In this document: piece by piece, positions 41,157 through 51,502 of the stretch
Layout of the letters: every line of letters starts with the position of its first letter
How positions within the stretch are numbered: the first letter of the stretch is position 1
Source: Nitzschia sp. DOCU1
Lineage: Eukaryota > Bacillariophyta > Bacillariophyceae > Bacillariales > Bacillariaceae
DNA: 64,000 nt
Assembly (NCBI GenBank): GCA_951394045.1
Contig: OX595990.1
Span: 124,001-188,000, forward strand
Direction: 5' to 3'
Translations under genes and position numbers: made by a program
The notes under the pieces: model-generated
What the model was told of the DNA's origin: nothing
The model's input: the letters and a program-made list of their open reading frames with translations, nothing else
Database searches by the model: none

Positions 41157-42356
41157 TTAGAGACGACGCCACGTCCAAAGAAGTGAGGCACTACCCAGAA
41201 GACGACGACCACCACCCCGTAAAAGACGACGATCATCGTCGTTTGATCCCTCCTCCTCGTCAAAGTCTTCCAGAGCATCATCCATGTCTTCCGGGGCTGT
41301 ATCGTCATCCGTGGTACTATAGCTATTGCCGTCGGTTCTATCTGCCCCTTGTTGTTGTTGTGCTTGATCAAAAGATGCACTACCAGACGCAGAGCCAGAG
41401 CCAGAGGCGCTGCCACTTGCAGAACGAGACCCGCTACCCGATCCACTGGCACTGCCAGAAACCGACCTCGACCCGTCGTCTTGACTGCCACTCACAGATC
41501 CCGATCCGCTTCCACTACCAGATCCCGAACCTGATCCGCTAGCACTTCCGCTACCAGATCCCGACTGATTGTCTTGACTGGCACTGTAGGATCCACTTCC
41601 GCTGGTAGAAGCGGAGCCCGATTCACTGCCGCTGCCACTCGCACTAGCGCTTCCACTAGCACTGCCACTTCCACTGACACTACCCGAGCCGGATCGGCTT
41701 GCCGATCCACTTCCACTAGCACTATCAAACGACGCGGAACCAGAACCACTGGCCGATCCGGATCCTGATGTACTAGCAGAACCGCTGCCACTGCCACTTC
41801 CGCTTGTACTATCCGCCGACGCCGAGCCACTGGCCGGTCTCGATGATGTAGATCCAGATCCAGTAGATCCAAAATGAAACTTGTTGCAATCCAACTCGCC
41901 TGGAGTACAGTCATCGTTGTTATTGCTGTTGGAAGTAGTAGATGCCCCAGGACGAGCCACGCTGTATTCGTCATCGTCATTTGTATTCTGGGGCACGATT
42001 TTCATGCAATCCAATTCTCCAGGAGTACAATCATCTTCATCATCCTGAGTTTCTTCATTCATAGGACTAGCATTGATAGTATCAGGTTTGGGCGGTGGCG
42101 GTGACTTGTCCCAAAGGTCGCCATTTCGATCAATTCCCTTTTCCATATCCAAAAAATTGTATTGCTCGACATGATGAGGGTCATCGGCATGTAGCTCCTT
42201 GTGTTTGCGTTCCGTCCACTGCATTAACGCGACCATTAAAATGACGCCAAAGCCAATCGAGTATCCGATCCGTTTCCATCGTTGTTTGGGCGTCTCTGGT
42301 TCACCTACGGCATGGTAGGGATTGCTTTTACTAGTAGATTTGGCGGGGGCAACCAT
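41157..42356 (-). CDS. Ser-Gly repeat type II membrane protein (proteoglycan-core-like), 399 aa
   Basis: A basic cytosolic tail (TPKQRWKRIG) is followed by one membrane segment near residues 31-47 (GYSIGFGVILMVALMQW). The acidic stem holds two copies of a DDCTPGELDC motif, with the cysteines in pairs. About 170 residues are then dominated by Ser-Gly and Ser-Ala dipeptides broken by a few Asp, Gln and Arg. The end is acidic and then basic (DDDRRLLRGGGRRLLG). In animals, Ser-Gly next to acidic residues is the xylosylation site for glycosaminoglycan chains. In diatoms, Ser-rich secreted proteins occur in cell walls and mucilage. An extracellular-matrix role is inferred. The repeat is GC-rich and prone to slippage, so its length may vary between alleles. 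Confidence 0.82.
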   Translation of the reverse strand: MVAPAKSTSKSNPYHAVGEPETPKQRWKRIGYSIGFGVILMVALMQWTERKHKELHADDPHHVEQYNFLDMEKGIDRNGDLWDKSPPPPKPDTINASPMNEETQDDEDDCTPGELDCMKIVPQNTNDDDEYSVARPGASTTSNSNNNDDCTPGELDCNKFHFGSTGSGSTSSRPASGSASADSTSGSGSGSGSASTSGSGSASGSGSASFDSASGSGSASRSGSGSVSGSGSASGSASASGSGSESGSASTSGSGSYSASQDNQSGSGSGSASGSGSGSGSGSGSGSVSGSQDDGSRSVSGSASGSGSGSRSASGSASGSGSASGSASFDQAQQQQGADRTDGNSYSTTDDDTAPEDMDDALEDFDEEEGSNDDDRRLLRGGGRRLLGSASLLWTWRRL

Positions 42357-44123
42357 GGTGTAAAGTTAAGGTAGGACAAGGAAAATGCTCTCTCTACTTC
42401 AGGCGGAACGAATGACCACGGAACGGTAGTGAAGAACATGTCGGTCATTCATGGTCCAGAAGAGGCATTCGTACGATCTTCGATCGATCATCTTGGAAAG
42501 CATCGCCCGCAAGACAAATGAATCCATATATCTATGAATGTTGTCTATCTCTTAACGGGATTAATTTGTGACTCCGCCCGTATCCACATTTAGCTATATT
42601 ATTGAAACTCCGTCATCGCTGCTAGAATAGTCCTACCACACTGCACTAGTGCCCAAAAATTCTACATTCTATGCTATAACAGGGCGTCGCATTAGATTTT
42701 GCCTGCTACTTGATTTCGTGTTACTACAGGCGATTGTAGTGACGCAGCTGCGCCATTTCGTTCGTTTTACTCGAATTTGTGCCAAAAATTGGTGCGACTC
42801 AGTATGCCCTAGTTACGAGTGCTTTCGAAAGTTTCAGTAGGCAACTTACTTCAATTAGATACAATAGACGTGAAATACTATGCGATTTGTTGCTTAGCTT
42901 TTGTTGATCGATTGTTACTACAGCCGAAATCGAACTAGTTGTTGTCACTTCGCTATCGCGTAATTTTCACGCTGACGACCATCCGGTTGACTCATCGGAC
43001 CGTGTAGTTGACTCATCGGACTGAAGTAACTACTGTGAATAGCGTAGCCACCAGGAGCTTTATAAACATTTCAATGCAGCAGTCAGCTCTCTTATCATAG
43101 TCGAAAAATTGGTTACAGCTATTTGTAGCTAAACGAGGGTTTTACCAACATTACGGCTGTTGGGAGCGTCCAAGATGCCGGTTGAAATCAGTTGACTCGT
43201 TTGACTAGATTTACTACAGGGGAAAGCAACGTAACCAGCAGCTTTAGCAACAGTTTACTTCGACAAATGTTTCAGGAATGCCTTGATTAACAATACAGTA
43301 TATCTACTTTAACATAATGAGTGGTCTGTGCAGGATGACGAGCTGTTTAAAGTATTGTCGAAATGTGGCTCACCATCTTCGCGCGCGTGGCACCGGCGCT
43401 CTTCCGTCAAGTAGTAAGTGGTAAAGGTAGGCGATCGGGCCGATGCTGCCCATACGAAAAGAAAAGTGCTGACTACGCCGAAGACATTGGTGTGCGTCAT
43501 AAAAAAGGTTTCTAGTCTGATTGGTGGTTATGGTAGTAACAAAGGTAGGCAAATGTGGATACGGAGGTATCCACATCCCCTAAAGAGATAATAGTAACTT
43601 TGGAGGCTCGGTCCACAAAGTTCTTTCTCACTATCGGAAGGGGCTATTGTTTTCATAGTAGAATAATCAACAATCATTAAACAAAAAAGCAAGGTGAGTA
43701 TTATTCCTGCCGAAATTCAACTGTTCCATAAGCTTCTAGATGGAATAGGGATTAAGAAAATTGGGTGGTTAGGGATGCTGTAGTTGAAGTAAAGTACTTC
43801 CACGCTTCTCTAACCTGACTGATGACGTAGACCTCGAAAAGCCCCGAAGCGAACTGGGAGGACAATAAAGGCCTTCTCTTACAACGCAGCGGTGATAGGC
43901 ACAACAAACAAAGTTAAGTGGGCGCATGCTTTTGTGGACTGCGGTGTAGCTGTCGTCAGCATGCGCCATCAACACATATCTTCACATTGTTAATAAAAAG
44001 TTCTGCCGCGGCGCGGTGAGTGATAATGCATGCAGAAATTAGGATCTCCCGTTGCTACAGCGAAAGAGAGTAGTAATCCACTTTTATTAACTCTCTGTTC
44101 AGGATTGTTGTAGAGTGGCGGAA
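42357..44123. other. Intergenic, about 1.8 kb, divergent promoters
   Basis: Between the starts of the Ser-Gly protein (minus) and the CRAL-TRIO/DUF6824 gene (plus). The sequence is AT-richer than elsewhere. It contains GTTGACTCATCGGAC and GTTGACTCATCGGACT as a close direct repeat (42987-43022); TGACTCA is the classic AP-1/bZIP site. No gene is supported. Confidence 0.5.
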
Positions 44124-46397
44124 ATGAATCATCCTTCCTTTATGGAGGAGAATTTCTTAGCTGAAGCGTCTAGGATTGTGAAAAGCAGCGGAAGGGACAA
44201 GATCCAGAGAACCAGTAATAACAGCAGTTCACGTCGAATCTTGGTCGGTGACTTCGACGACGACGACGTTGCTGACCCCATCACCGAGGACTTGTTTAAC
44301 TCTGAAGAAGATTTCAACTACGGTCCGCATCATACGACAGACGAACTACTTGTTAAAACTCACTTGATTCCACCAAGCATGAACTTTTGGGGAAACGATG
44401 CTTCAGATCGTCAGTATGCTGACGAAGATGACAACGATGCCGCGATGATCTCGGAGGATCACCCCCACCTTCACATCGCCCCCATTAATGATTTATTTGT
44501 GAACGACGACGATGCTGCTCCTGACTCGAACAATATTCATTATCATCATCAGAATCTCGTCGACCACGGTGGCAATCCGATCGACGACCACGTAATAGGA
44601 GCTTCCCCTTTTGCTCCGTCTTCACCTTCTACCCTTGGTTCCTCTATGGACGGTGCGAGTGATATGGAAGATTATCAAGAAGAAGATGATGATATTGATG
44701 CAGTCTTGATTAACCCCACTTCGGCAGATGCGGCTCACTTTAACCCCGTGGCACCATCCGACATGGATTCGGTCGTGGCCCGACAAATGTCGAAACTGAG
44801 TATGCAAGATCGAGAAAAGGTACTATTTGATATTCACGGCGTTTCCGAAGAAATTCCAGAAACACCTGAATTAGTGGAAACAAAGCTACAAGAATTCGAG
44901 GCTGCATTGGTATCGCAATCCCCATCGCCGGCTTTGGATTTGGCGAAAAGTCTAGACCCAGCCTATGTGGAAAATAGAGAATTTCGACTTAGTTTTCTCA
45001 GAGCGGATTTGTGGGATGCCCCCAAGGCAGCTCAACGATTCCTTCTTCATTGGCGAGCCAAATTGGACTTGTTTGGACCAGCACTACTCGTACAAGATAT
45101 CACTCAAGATGATTTGGACGAAGCCACGATGGAAGCGTTGTATTCGGGGCTTGCTCAATACTTGCCACTCCGTGATCGGGCCGGCCGACTGGTACACGTT
45201 TCTTTTTATCATCCTGACGAAATCTCGCTAGAAGCGAAATTGAAACGAACCTTTTATATGAGCATGGTTTCATCGGAAGATATTGAAACGCAACGCAAGG
45301 GACGTATTGCTATTGGGTATTTGGCTGGACAAAATATTCCAGGGCGACCACGCAACGATTGGCAAGTGGGGAAGTTGCTCAATGCCTTGCCAGTTCGAAT
45401 GGAAGCGATTCATCTCTGCCATGATCGACTGAGTATTTGGTCTCCTATCTTTGCTGTTTTCAAGTATGTTGCTACGTTGTTTACTCGATTGAGAATACGA
45501 GAACACCATGGCAGCAATGACGATTGCCTTTTTAGTTTGCAAACATTCGGGATTGCGACAAAGAATTGTTTTCCATTGGAACAAGTTGAAGGAGAAGCCT
45601 TTGCAAGAGTGACCAATGTGGAGCATACTCGCTTTTGGAACAAGCGACGCAATTTGGAACGCTTGCGAAAGCGACATGCAATATTTCCACAAGAGTCCAT
45701 GCAAGCCGCGTTGGCAGCTGCCACGGCGGATAACATATCGGGGCCTCATAGGTCTAGTGGGGGCGATGTTCCTAATGGGGAGGCAAAGCAAGAAGCAGAT
45801 GGAGAAGATATAAATGTACAGAACCAGGCAGCTGCTCCTCCTCCTAATGCCACCCTTTCTGCAGCAGTGGCGGGTGAGGGTGCCCCCGGGCCGACCCAGA
45901 ATAGTAGCCCACCCAAGAAACCGAGCAAGAGTCAAAAGAACAAATCGGCTGAACTATTGGTTGGCGATCTCCTACAAACTCGGATTTCTGTTCCTGGCCG
46001 CAACGACGTGTTGCTGGGCCGTGGCAAGGGCTTTTATCAGCACACAGGCAACATACGATTTCGCCACTGGATCGAAAGCCGAAGTCAAGCCTATGATCAA
46101 GCGAGGACATCGTCGGAAAAGAAAAAGATTATCGCGGAGGTTATTGGATTGGTGGAACAAGAAGGAGGTCGATTTCTGAAAGACGACAGACAGTGTGGAT
46201 GGATTCTCGTCAGTCCAGATACAGCGCGTCAAAAAGTGGCCCATGTATTTCGAAGTTTACGTCCCCCGGGGAGTGGAACCATTGGTGCTCCTGGCGATGG
46301 TGGTGGTGGCAGTCGCAAGAGCGGCCTTGTCGTTTCGAGTGATGATGCCACGAGTATGACAAGTGCTGGCGACTCCAAAAAACGCGCACGGATTTGA
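44124..46397 (+). CDS. Large intronless CRAL-TRIO-like / DUF6824 fusion protein, 757 aa
   Basis: The first ATG is at 44124; the frame before it opens only with GTG. About 215 residues of acidic disordered sequence precede the CRAL-TRIO-like region (MQDREKVLFDIHG, FLRADLWDAPKAAQRFLLHW, LPLRDRAGRLVHVSFYHP, RTFYMSMV, VRMEAIHLCHDR, LFSLQTFGIATKN). A linker of about 100 residues leads to a canonical DUF6824 domain (DVLLGRGKGFYQHTGN, VEQEGGRFLKDD, GWILVSPDTARQKVAHVFRSLR). A Gly/Ser tail ends KKRARI, a possible nuclear signal. The array genes at 24-34 kb share the architecture but are split by an intron within the CRAL-TRIO part. It converges on the dual HSF at 46980-48116. Lipid-responsive regulation is plausible but unproven. 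Confidence 0.88.
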   Translation: MNHPSFMEENFLAEASRIVKSSGRDKIQRTSNNSSSRRILVGDFDDDDVADPITEDLFNSEEDFNYGPHHTTDELLVKTHLIPPSMNFWGNDASDRQYADEDDNDAAMISEDHPHLHIAPINDLFVNDDDAAPDSNNIHYHHQNLVDHGGNPIDDHVIGASPFAPSSPSTLGSSMDGASDMEDYQEEDDDIDAVLINPTSADAAHFNPVAPSDMDSVVARQMSKLSMQDREKVLFDIHGVSEEIPETPELVETKLQEFEAALVSQSPSPALDLAKSLDPAYVENREFRLSFLRADLWDAPKAAQRFLLHWRAKLDLFGPALLVQDITQDDLDEATMEALYSGLAQYLPLRDRAGRLVHVSFYHPDEISLEAKLKRTFYMSMVSSEDIETQRKGRIAIGYLAGQNIPGRPRNDWQVGKLLNALPVRMEAIHLCHDRLSIWSPIFAVFKYVATLFTRLRIREHHGSNDDCLFSLQTFGIATKNCFPLEQVEGEAFARVTNVEHTRFWNKRRNLERLRKRHAIFPQESMQAALAAATADNISGPHRSSGGDVPNGEAKQEADGEDINVQNQAAAPPPNATLSAAVAGEGAPGPTQNSSPPKKPSKSQKNKSAELLVGDLLQTRISVPGRNDVLLGRGKGFYQHTGNIRFRHWIESRSQAYDQARTSSEKKKIIAEVIGLVEQEGGRFLKDDRQCGWILVSPDTARQKVAHVFRSLRPPGSGTIGAPGDGGGGSRKSGLVVSSDDATSMTSAGDSKKRARI

Positions 46398-46979
46398 TAT
46401 AGATGGAGTCGATGTGTGGAGGGAGACAGTGCCTGCATGGTGTTAATACCAGTTCCTGCTTTTTCGAGTTCATAGTATCTCGAGTTGTGATCGACTAGGC
46501 AGAAAAAGTGGGAGCAGCGTTGGGAGTCTTCATTGCAAATGTGCGGGGTCTTTCGTAACAGAATCGTGGGGGGTGGAAGCTCCGCTCTAGCGCTACATAA
46601 AGCTGAAGCCCCTCAAACAAATATGGGATACACGCATCGTCAACGAGAGACAGAACCACCATTTCTAACTTAGGCGCAAGTCGCCATGACGTTCAATCGA
46701 TGAAACTTTGGGAGTGGGTCCTCGGGGGCGACGCTACATAAACAATACGATAAGAAGGCCACACATGGTGTGCAGAGTCGAGTGTTGAGATTGCTGCTAG
46801 ACAATATGTTTGACTTTCGCAACTCCAATCTGCTGTTTTGCGTTGCAAGCTCGTTATTCTTTTCCTAGTTGTAGTAGCAGACGGTTACAAAAATAATACT
46901 TTCATCTAGAATTAATGCCGTTAGACTAACAAAATTGAGTTCAAGAAATAAGTATGCTGGAAAATGGGGTAGTAGGAAG
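46398..46979. other. Intergenic between convergent genes
   Basis: Between the 3' ends of the CRAL-TRIO/DUF6824 gene and the dual HSF gene. GCTACATAAA occurs twice (46592 and 46733), each preceded by GGGG-rich sequence. No gene is supported. Confidence 0.5.
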
Positions 46980-48116
46980 TCAGCACTTGGTGGCTGAAAA
47001 GCGGGCATTCTTAATTTCCTCACACAGAGAACGGGCACCTTGCAAAAAGCATGGATGAGAAATGGTGCCTCGTTCGGGTCCGCGGGCCGCTCGGGTGAAA
47101 TGATAAAGATTAAGCTGCCTTCGGAAGCTTTCATATTTGGATTGGTCAAAGAACATGGGGAGGACTTTCTCGACAAAGGCTTTCGAGTCATGGACTTTGA
47201 ATGCGGTGCCGTTCCTTACCCACGAAACAATGTGGCTATAATTCTCTCGCTCGGCGTTTTCTAGCATGAGGTGAAGCTTGTACGGAAAGCAGGTATCAGA
47301 GGGATCTTCGTGCAAACTGCTGTCGCTTTCGACTCGGCATGTTGATGCCGACGAAACTTCGTCTTCCAGAACAGCGATAAAATCGTTTAGGTCAACACTT
47401 TCGATTTGAAACGACGTCAAATCAATGTCGGCGCCAGATGCAAACTTTCTTTCCGTGAAGATCTCGTTAACGTAGCCCTGCTCGACGGGTTCCTTGGGGT
47501 AGAAGAAATCAAACAAGTTATTGACGTCCGAATCTTCCAACTTTAGTGGGAGCACATGCTCGGGAGGCTCCACGTCAAAAATGCCCTTGTTGGCCGATCC
47601 AATCAAGGTATCCAAGGAGACGTCTTGCTTATCAGAAATAATTTTGTTTTCCCGGCATGATCGTGTAACCTTGCTGCAAAGCTCGGGGGATCCGCGGATG
47701 AAGAAACGATGCTGATAACCACCCTTGTTGGGACCAACTTGCACTTGCTTCCAACCATAGATGTTGAGTTGACGTTGGAAAGACTTGAACTTTGATTGGG
47801 TAAAATAGGAACGCATGATAGTATTCGAGAATACATCAAGCTTATGGACCTTGAAGGATTTGCCTCCTGGCTGCCATGAAATGATATCTTCGAAGCCGAA
47901 CGTCGCAGCATCTTCAAGCAACGAATAAATCTTGCACGGGAACGTCATAGTAGCGAAAGTCTCATCGTCTTTCGGTGAAATTATAGTATCGGCTCGAGAT
48001 GTGAAAGGTGGAAGAGCTTGGTTGCTACAGGCGGCAGTAAGGTGGCTGATCATTGCTGTGGGCAGCGTTTTTGAATCGTAGATGATGGGATGCCGAACTT
48101 GTGAGAAGTTTGGCAT
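46980..48116 (-). CDS. Dual-domain HSF, about 378 aa (dispersed family member)
   Basis: HSF domain 1 (FPCKIYSLLEDAA, SFQRQLNIYGW, GPNKGGYQHRFFIRG) is followed by a linker with SDVNNLFDFFYPKEP and LNDFIAVLEDE, then HSF domain 2 (FPYKLHLMLENAE, SFRRQLNLYHF, GTISHPCFLQGARSLCEEI). Both linker motifs match those of the genes at 1328 and 5487, so this is the same subfamily 35 kb away from the main array. I chose the ATG at 48116. An ATG at 48053 or one just before FPCKIY is possible, and the frame above 48116 opens with TTG. An acceptor-like TTTCAG near 48223 hints at a 5' leader intron. Nuclear regulator by family. Confidence 0.88.
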   Translation of the reverse strand: MPNFSQVRHPIIYDSKTLPTAMISHLTAACSNQALPPFTSRADTIISPKDDETFATMTFPCKIYSLLEDAATFGFEDIISWQPGGKSFKVHKLDVFSNTIMRSYFTQSKFKSFQRQLNIYGWKQVQVGPNKGGYQHRFFIRGSPELCSKVTRSCRENKIISDKQDVSLDTLIGSANKGIFDVEPPEHVLPLKLEDSDVNNLFDFFYPKEPVEQGYVNEIFTERKFASGADIDLTSFQIESVDLNDFIAVLEDEVSSASTCRVESDSSLHEDPSDTCFPYKLHLMLENAERENYSHIVSWVRNGTAFKVHDSKAFVEKVLPMFFDQSKYESFRRQLNLYHFTRAARGPERGTISHPCFLQGARSLCEEIKNARFSATKC

Positions 48117-48300
48117 GAGACACTTTTGTTGTGTTCGGCTACGTTTGTTGATTTCGTTTTTCAACAGCCGAACTCTACTTCGGCATCGGAGTCTTGCTTT
48201 CCGGAGCGATTTCGTTAAGTAAACCTGAAATGTGGACAAATAACAGAGCTTCCGACGGCAATCAGAAGGAATATGCTATTCCGGCGGTGATTCTATTTCA

Positions 48301-48512
48301 ATAAGCCTTGTGCATTTCGGTAAAGCTATTAGCAGTTGAAGTCTATCATGTAATAGTCCTAATTCCGATGCCGGCAATTTGGGGGGTTGCATAAGGCACA
48401 TATGAAGCTGCGACGGGCATTCTCAGCAGATAAGCCTGCGTAATTCGGTAAAGCTATTAGCTGTTGAAGTCTACCGTGGAATAGTCCTAATTCCGATGCC
48501 GGCAATTTGGGG
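48301..48512. repeat. Direct repeat, two copies of an ~80 bp unit 129 bp apart
   Basis: Copies at about 48301-48385 and 48430-48512 both begin ATAAGCCT and share TCGGTAAAGCTATTAGC, TAGTCCTAATTCCGATGCC and GGCAATTTGGGG. The repeat lies upstream of the dispersed dual HSF gene, within its likely promoter. Confidence 0.85.
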
Positions 48513-50331
48513 CTTGCGGAGTCGCCGTCTCCGCCTGCCTCGCCGACAACCTTTCTCACCAACGTCATGCATGGCCTATGCATAATACCTACTGTCCTAC
48601 TGGAATTAAGATTCGACTTAGTCGGTTCGCAGCTAAGCTGCTGCTTCTCGTTGATACATTTCGCTTGCTTTTCGTTCTCAAGCCTCTCGTCGAAATGTTT
48701 GTCGAATCTTTCTAGGAGGACACCACGCAGCTTCTGTGAGCAAGGAATGATTGGCGGATCTCTTCTTCTAGTCGTCTCTCGTCTACAGACAAACAACAGG
48801 AGGGGGACACCCCCGGTGGTACTACTATCCAGGTGAGAGCTCGGCAGGTCATGGTTTCGTCGTCGTCCGGCCGCGGGGTCGGTTGCTTTTCGTGGCTCAG
48901 AACAACTGTCTCGCGAGGACGACCTCCTCGACTGACACATCCTGATTCCGCCGTCCGCAAGAAATGAGTTAGTGAAGAGAGTAGGGCGCAGGCGGGACAG
49001 CAGAATAGTACTACTAGTTCTGGTGCCGTAACGACCATTAGATAATCCGGAGATATATTGCTTTTGAGAAATCGAAAGGACGATGCCGGGGGTGCCCGCG
49101 CTGGATGGCGTACTAGTAGTAGTACTACTAGCTGCAAGAAAAAAGTACTAGTACTAATAGTACTTACAAACCAAATTCAACGAGATGGGAGATGGTTGGT
49201 AATTGCCTGTGAAAAGCTGCCTTCCACATCGACATCGAAGAATAGGATATCATACTGCTGCGGAAGAAGCGGTCAGACAACCGGCCCAACCCCATACCGC
49301 GGTCTCTGCCGTCGACTTAGTAGCACTACCATTTCGTCGTACTACCGGTAGGTTTTCGCAAATTTTGTCCCCTCAGTGAGACACATAAGGACTCTTTTCT
49401 ATTACTTTGTAGAACCCCCAAGGTCTGGGCTGCTACTAGTAGAGCATCATAGAGTTAATGGTGTATCGTACGCACTACAGTGTCGTAGATACCGAAATCG
49501 ACGTGGTCAACTTCGCGCTCGCGCTCGATCGAAAGCGGGGAGGTTTTAGTCATGTTGATCAACGATCTTTTCGTTTGAACGCATAACCTGAATTCATTCA
49601 TGGCGACGACGGCAAAAGAGACCATGGTGCTTTCTGCTTGACGCCGCCGTCGCTGGATTGTCGCCCCGTCACACCTCTGGAGAAGAGTATCCAATCCTCG
49701 ACAAGTGGTGGATTGTTCATTCGCTACTCAATGCTGTCAATGATCCTTCATTTCTGCCATACCGCGGCGATGGTACGGGGAATGCGGCCGAGATGGAATG
49801 GAACTAGCAACGCAAAGCGCGACGATGATGACATGAATGGAACCATCCTGGTCCCTCAAAGATCCAGTCAAAACCTACTACTGTTGCTACTGACACTAGC
49901 TAGCGACTCGTTTAGAGTGCATTGAATCGCCACACTGAGATCGCGAGGCTTCGAATGGAATCAGCTGCTTATAGTCCCCCAGGAATACGGCAAGAAACCA
50001 TATCTGGAGAATGCAAGAGAACGAGACGGATCAAAGGATCGGCAACAAGGCGAAGAAGGTCAGGAGTTGCCGCTATTTTACGACGACGCATTGTCCTATT
50101 GTGGTATCATCAATCACAGGCCGACCCCATCGGAATGAATCCAGTCCTTCCTGCTCCTACTAGCCAGGGTTGGATTGGCGTTCTATAGCATTATCATCTG
50201 CCATCTAACCAAGGCACAATAATGCGATCAAACAACATTGGATACCTGCCGCCGTCTTCGTCACACTCGTTGCTATTTCTAATTCATCGAAGAGCCGAAC
50301 AACGCATCTTGGCCATGACGCTGGGGATGTA
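48513..50331. other. Intergenic, no firm gene
   Basis: About 1.8 kb of short overlapping frames on both strands without a domain. CTAGTAGTAGTACTAC palindromic runs occur near 49110-49160 and 49433, and TACCGGTA at 49343-49350. The right end may include decayed upstream sequence of the haloperoxidase-like relic, but I cannot show it. Confidence 0.45.
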
Positions 50332-51295
50332 GTGGATGCCACTTTACCGAAGGACTCGCCTGAAAGCACCAAATCAGCTGTCAGAGGCTCCTATTTGATC
50401 CAACGGCCACATTTCTTCGGACCCAAACAAATGACATCAATGTTTTTCATGTGGACGACTGTACAGAATGTACCGTATCCCCCCGATTTCGCGCCAATTA
50501 AACTCTTGGAGAAAACGAACTTGGTCTTCTTGACTTACCCCTCAAGTGATTTCGGGGCGAACTCTGGGAAGTCGTTGTCGCCCAAATTGCTCGAGCTCAA
50601 AATGACAAGGTAGAAAACTGGGTCCAACTTCTCGTAGTATGGGCAGGGTATACTTTATCCGACGTCGCCAACGCCGTCCATGACGAATTTCGCGGAATTC
50701 ATCACGTGGAACATCTCGAATACTTGTTTGGTGGGGCCCTAACATGTGCAATGAGGAATTTATTCGAGAAGTTTTCATGCTGGCCGACCTCAACACTTGG
50801 GCCTTCGGCTACATTGGTCCAATCAATTTTTCGGTGAAATCGCAAGATGGGCGAGCCAGACCGGAAGAAGTTTTGTGGGCAATATAAACTGTCGAGATAG
50901 GAGAAGCAGATGGCGTCCAAAGCCACATTGTGGATACTGTTCGGCATCTCTCGTTGAAATCTTCGACGGACTTTACTGCCTATCCTGAAGGGTTCCCGAA
51001 TCATCCTTCTTTTCCTGCCATGCATGCGGCGGGTAGTGCGTCTTCGCTATGGATGGCGGTTGTGATGGATTTGTCGCGTGAACAGCATTGTGAAATCAAG
51101 GCTCTCGACTATGCCATTGCCTACGCTCGCACCATCAGCGGCGTCCACTATCCTTGCGATAACCTTGCCGGCCTCAACATCGGACAAGAGATCTCGACCC
51201 ATTTGCTGCCGACCTATCTGCATGAAAAGTATGGGAGTGAAATTGATACCGTTAAACAAAAGAATGCATCGGTGCGATTTGACTGGACAGAGTAA
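50332..51295 (+). pseudogene. Vanadium-dependent haloperoxidase-like (PAP2 superfamily) relic
   Basis: Pieces of one protein appear in successive frames. A piece reads VAQIARAQNDKVENW then LSDVANAVHDEF (about 50556-50720). The next frame has FIREVFMLADLNTWAFGYIG (about 50750-50880) and ends at TAA 50885. The third, open to 51295, has HPSFPAMHAAGSAS and ARTISGVHYPCDNLAG. The last two match the vanadate-pocket motifs of the vanadium haloperoxidase/acid phosphatase superfamily (HPSxPSxH and RxxxGVHxxxD), and the Arg and His ligands are kept. The frame changes without convincing GT-AG introns, so I call it a pseudogene; unrecognised introns are the alternative. Live relatives oxidise halides using hydrogen peroxide. 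Confidence 0.7.
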
Positions 51296-51502
51296 TTGAC
51301 AGGTAACTGCTTTTCGGCTACAGTATAAGGTAACGTAAACAGCATACCAATTCTTAAGACCACAGTCGATTTGTTGCATTGTATTGACTATCGTGCAATT
51401 GCCTTTAGTGATCGATTGCTTCATTGCATATTAGCTGTAGCCTGGCGACTGCTACTAGCTAGTGACGCTTGACTTTAATTGGTGTATCCTATGCTGTACT
51501 CT

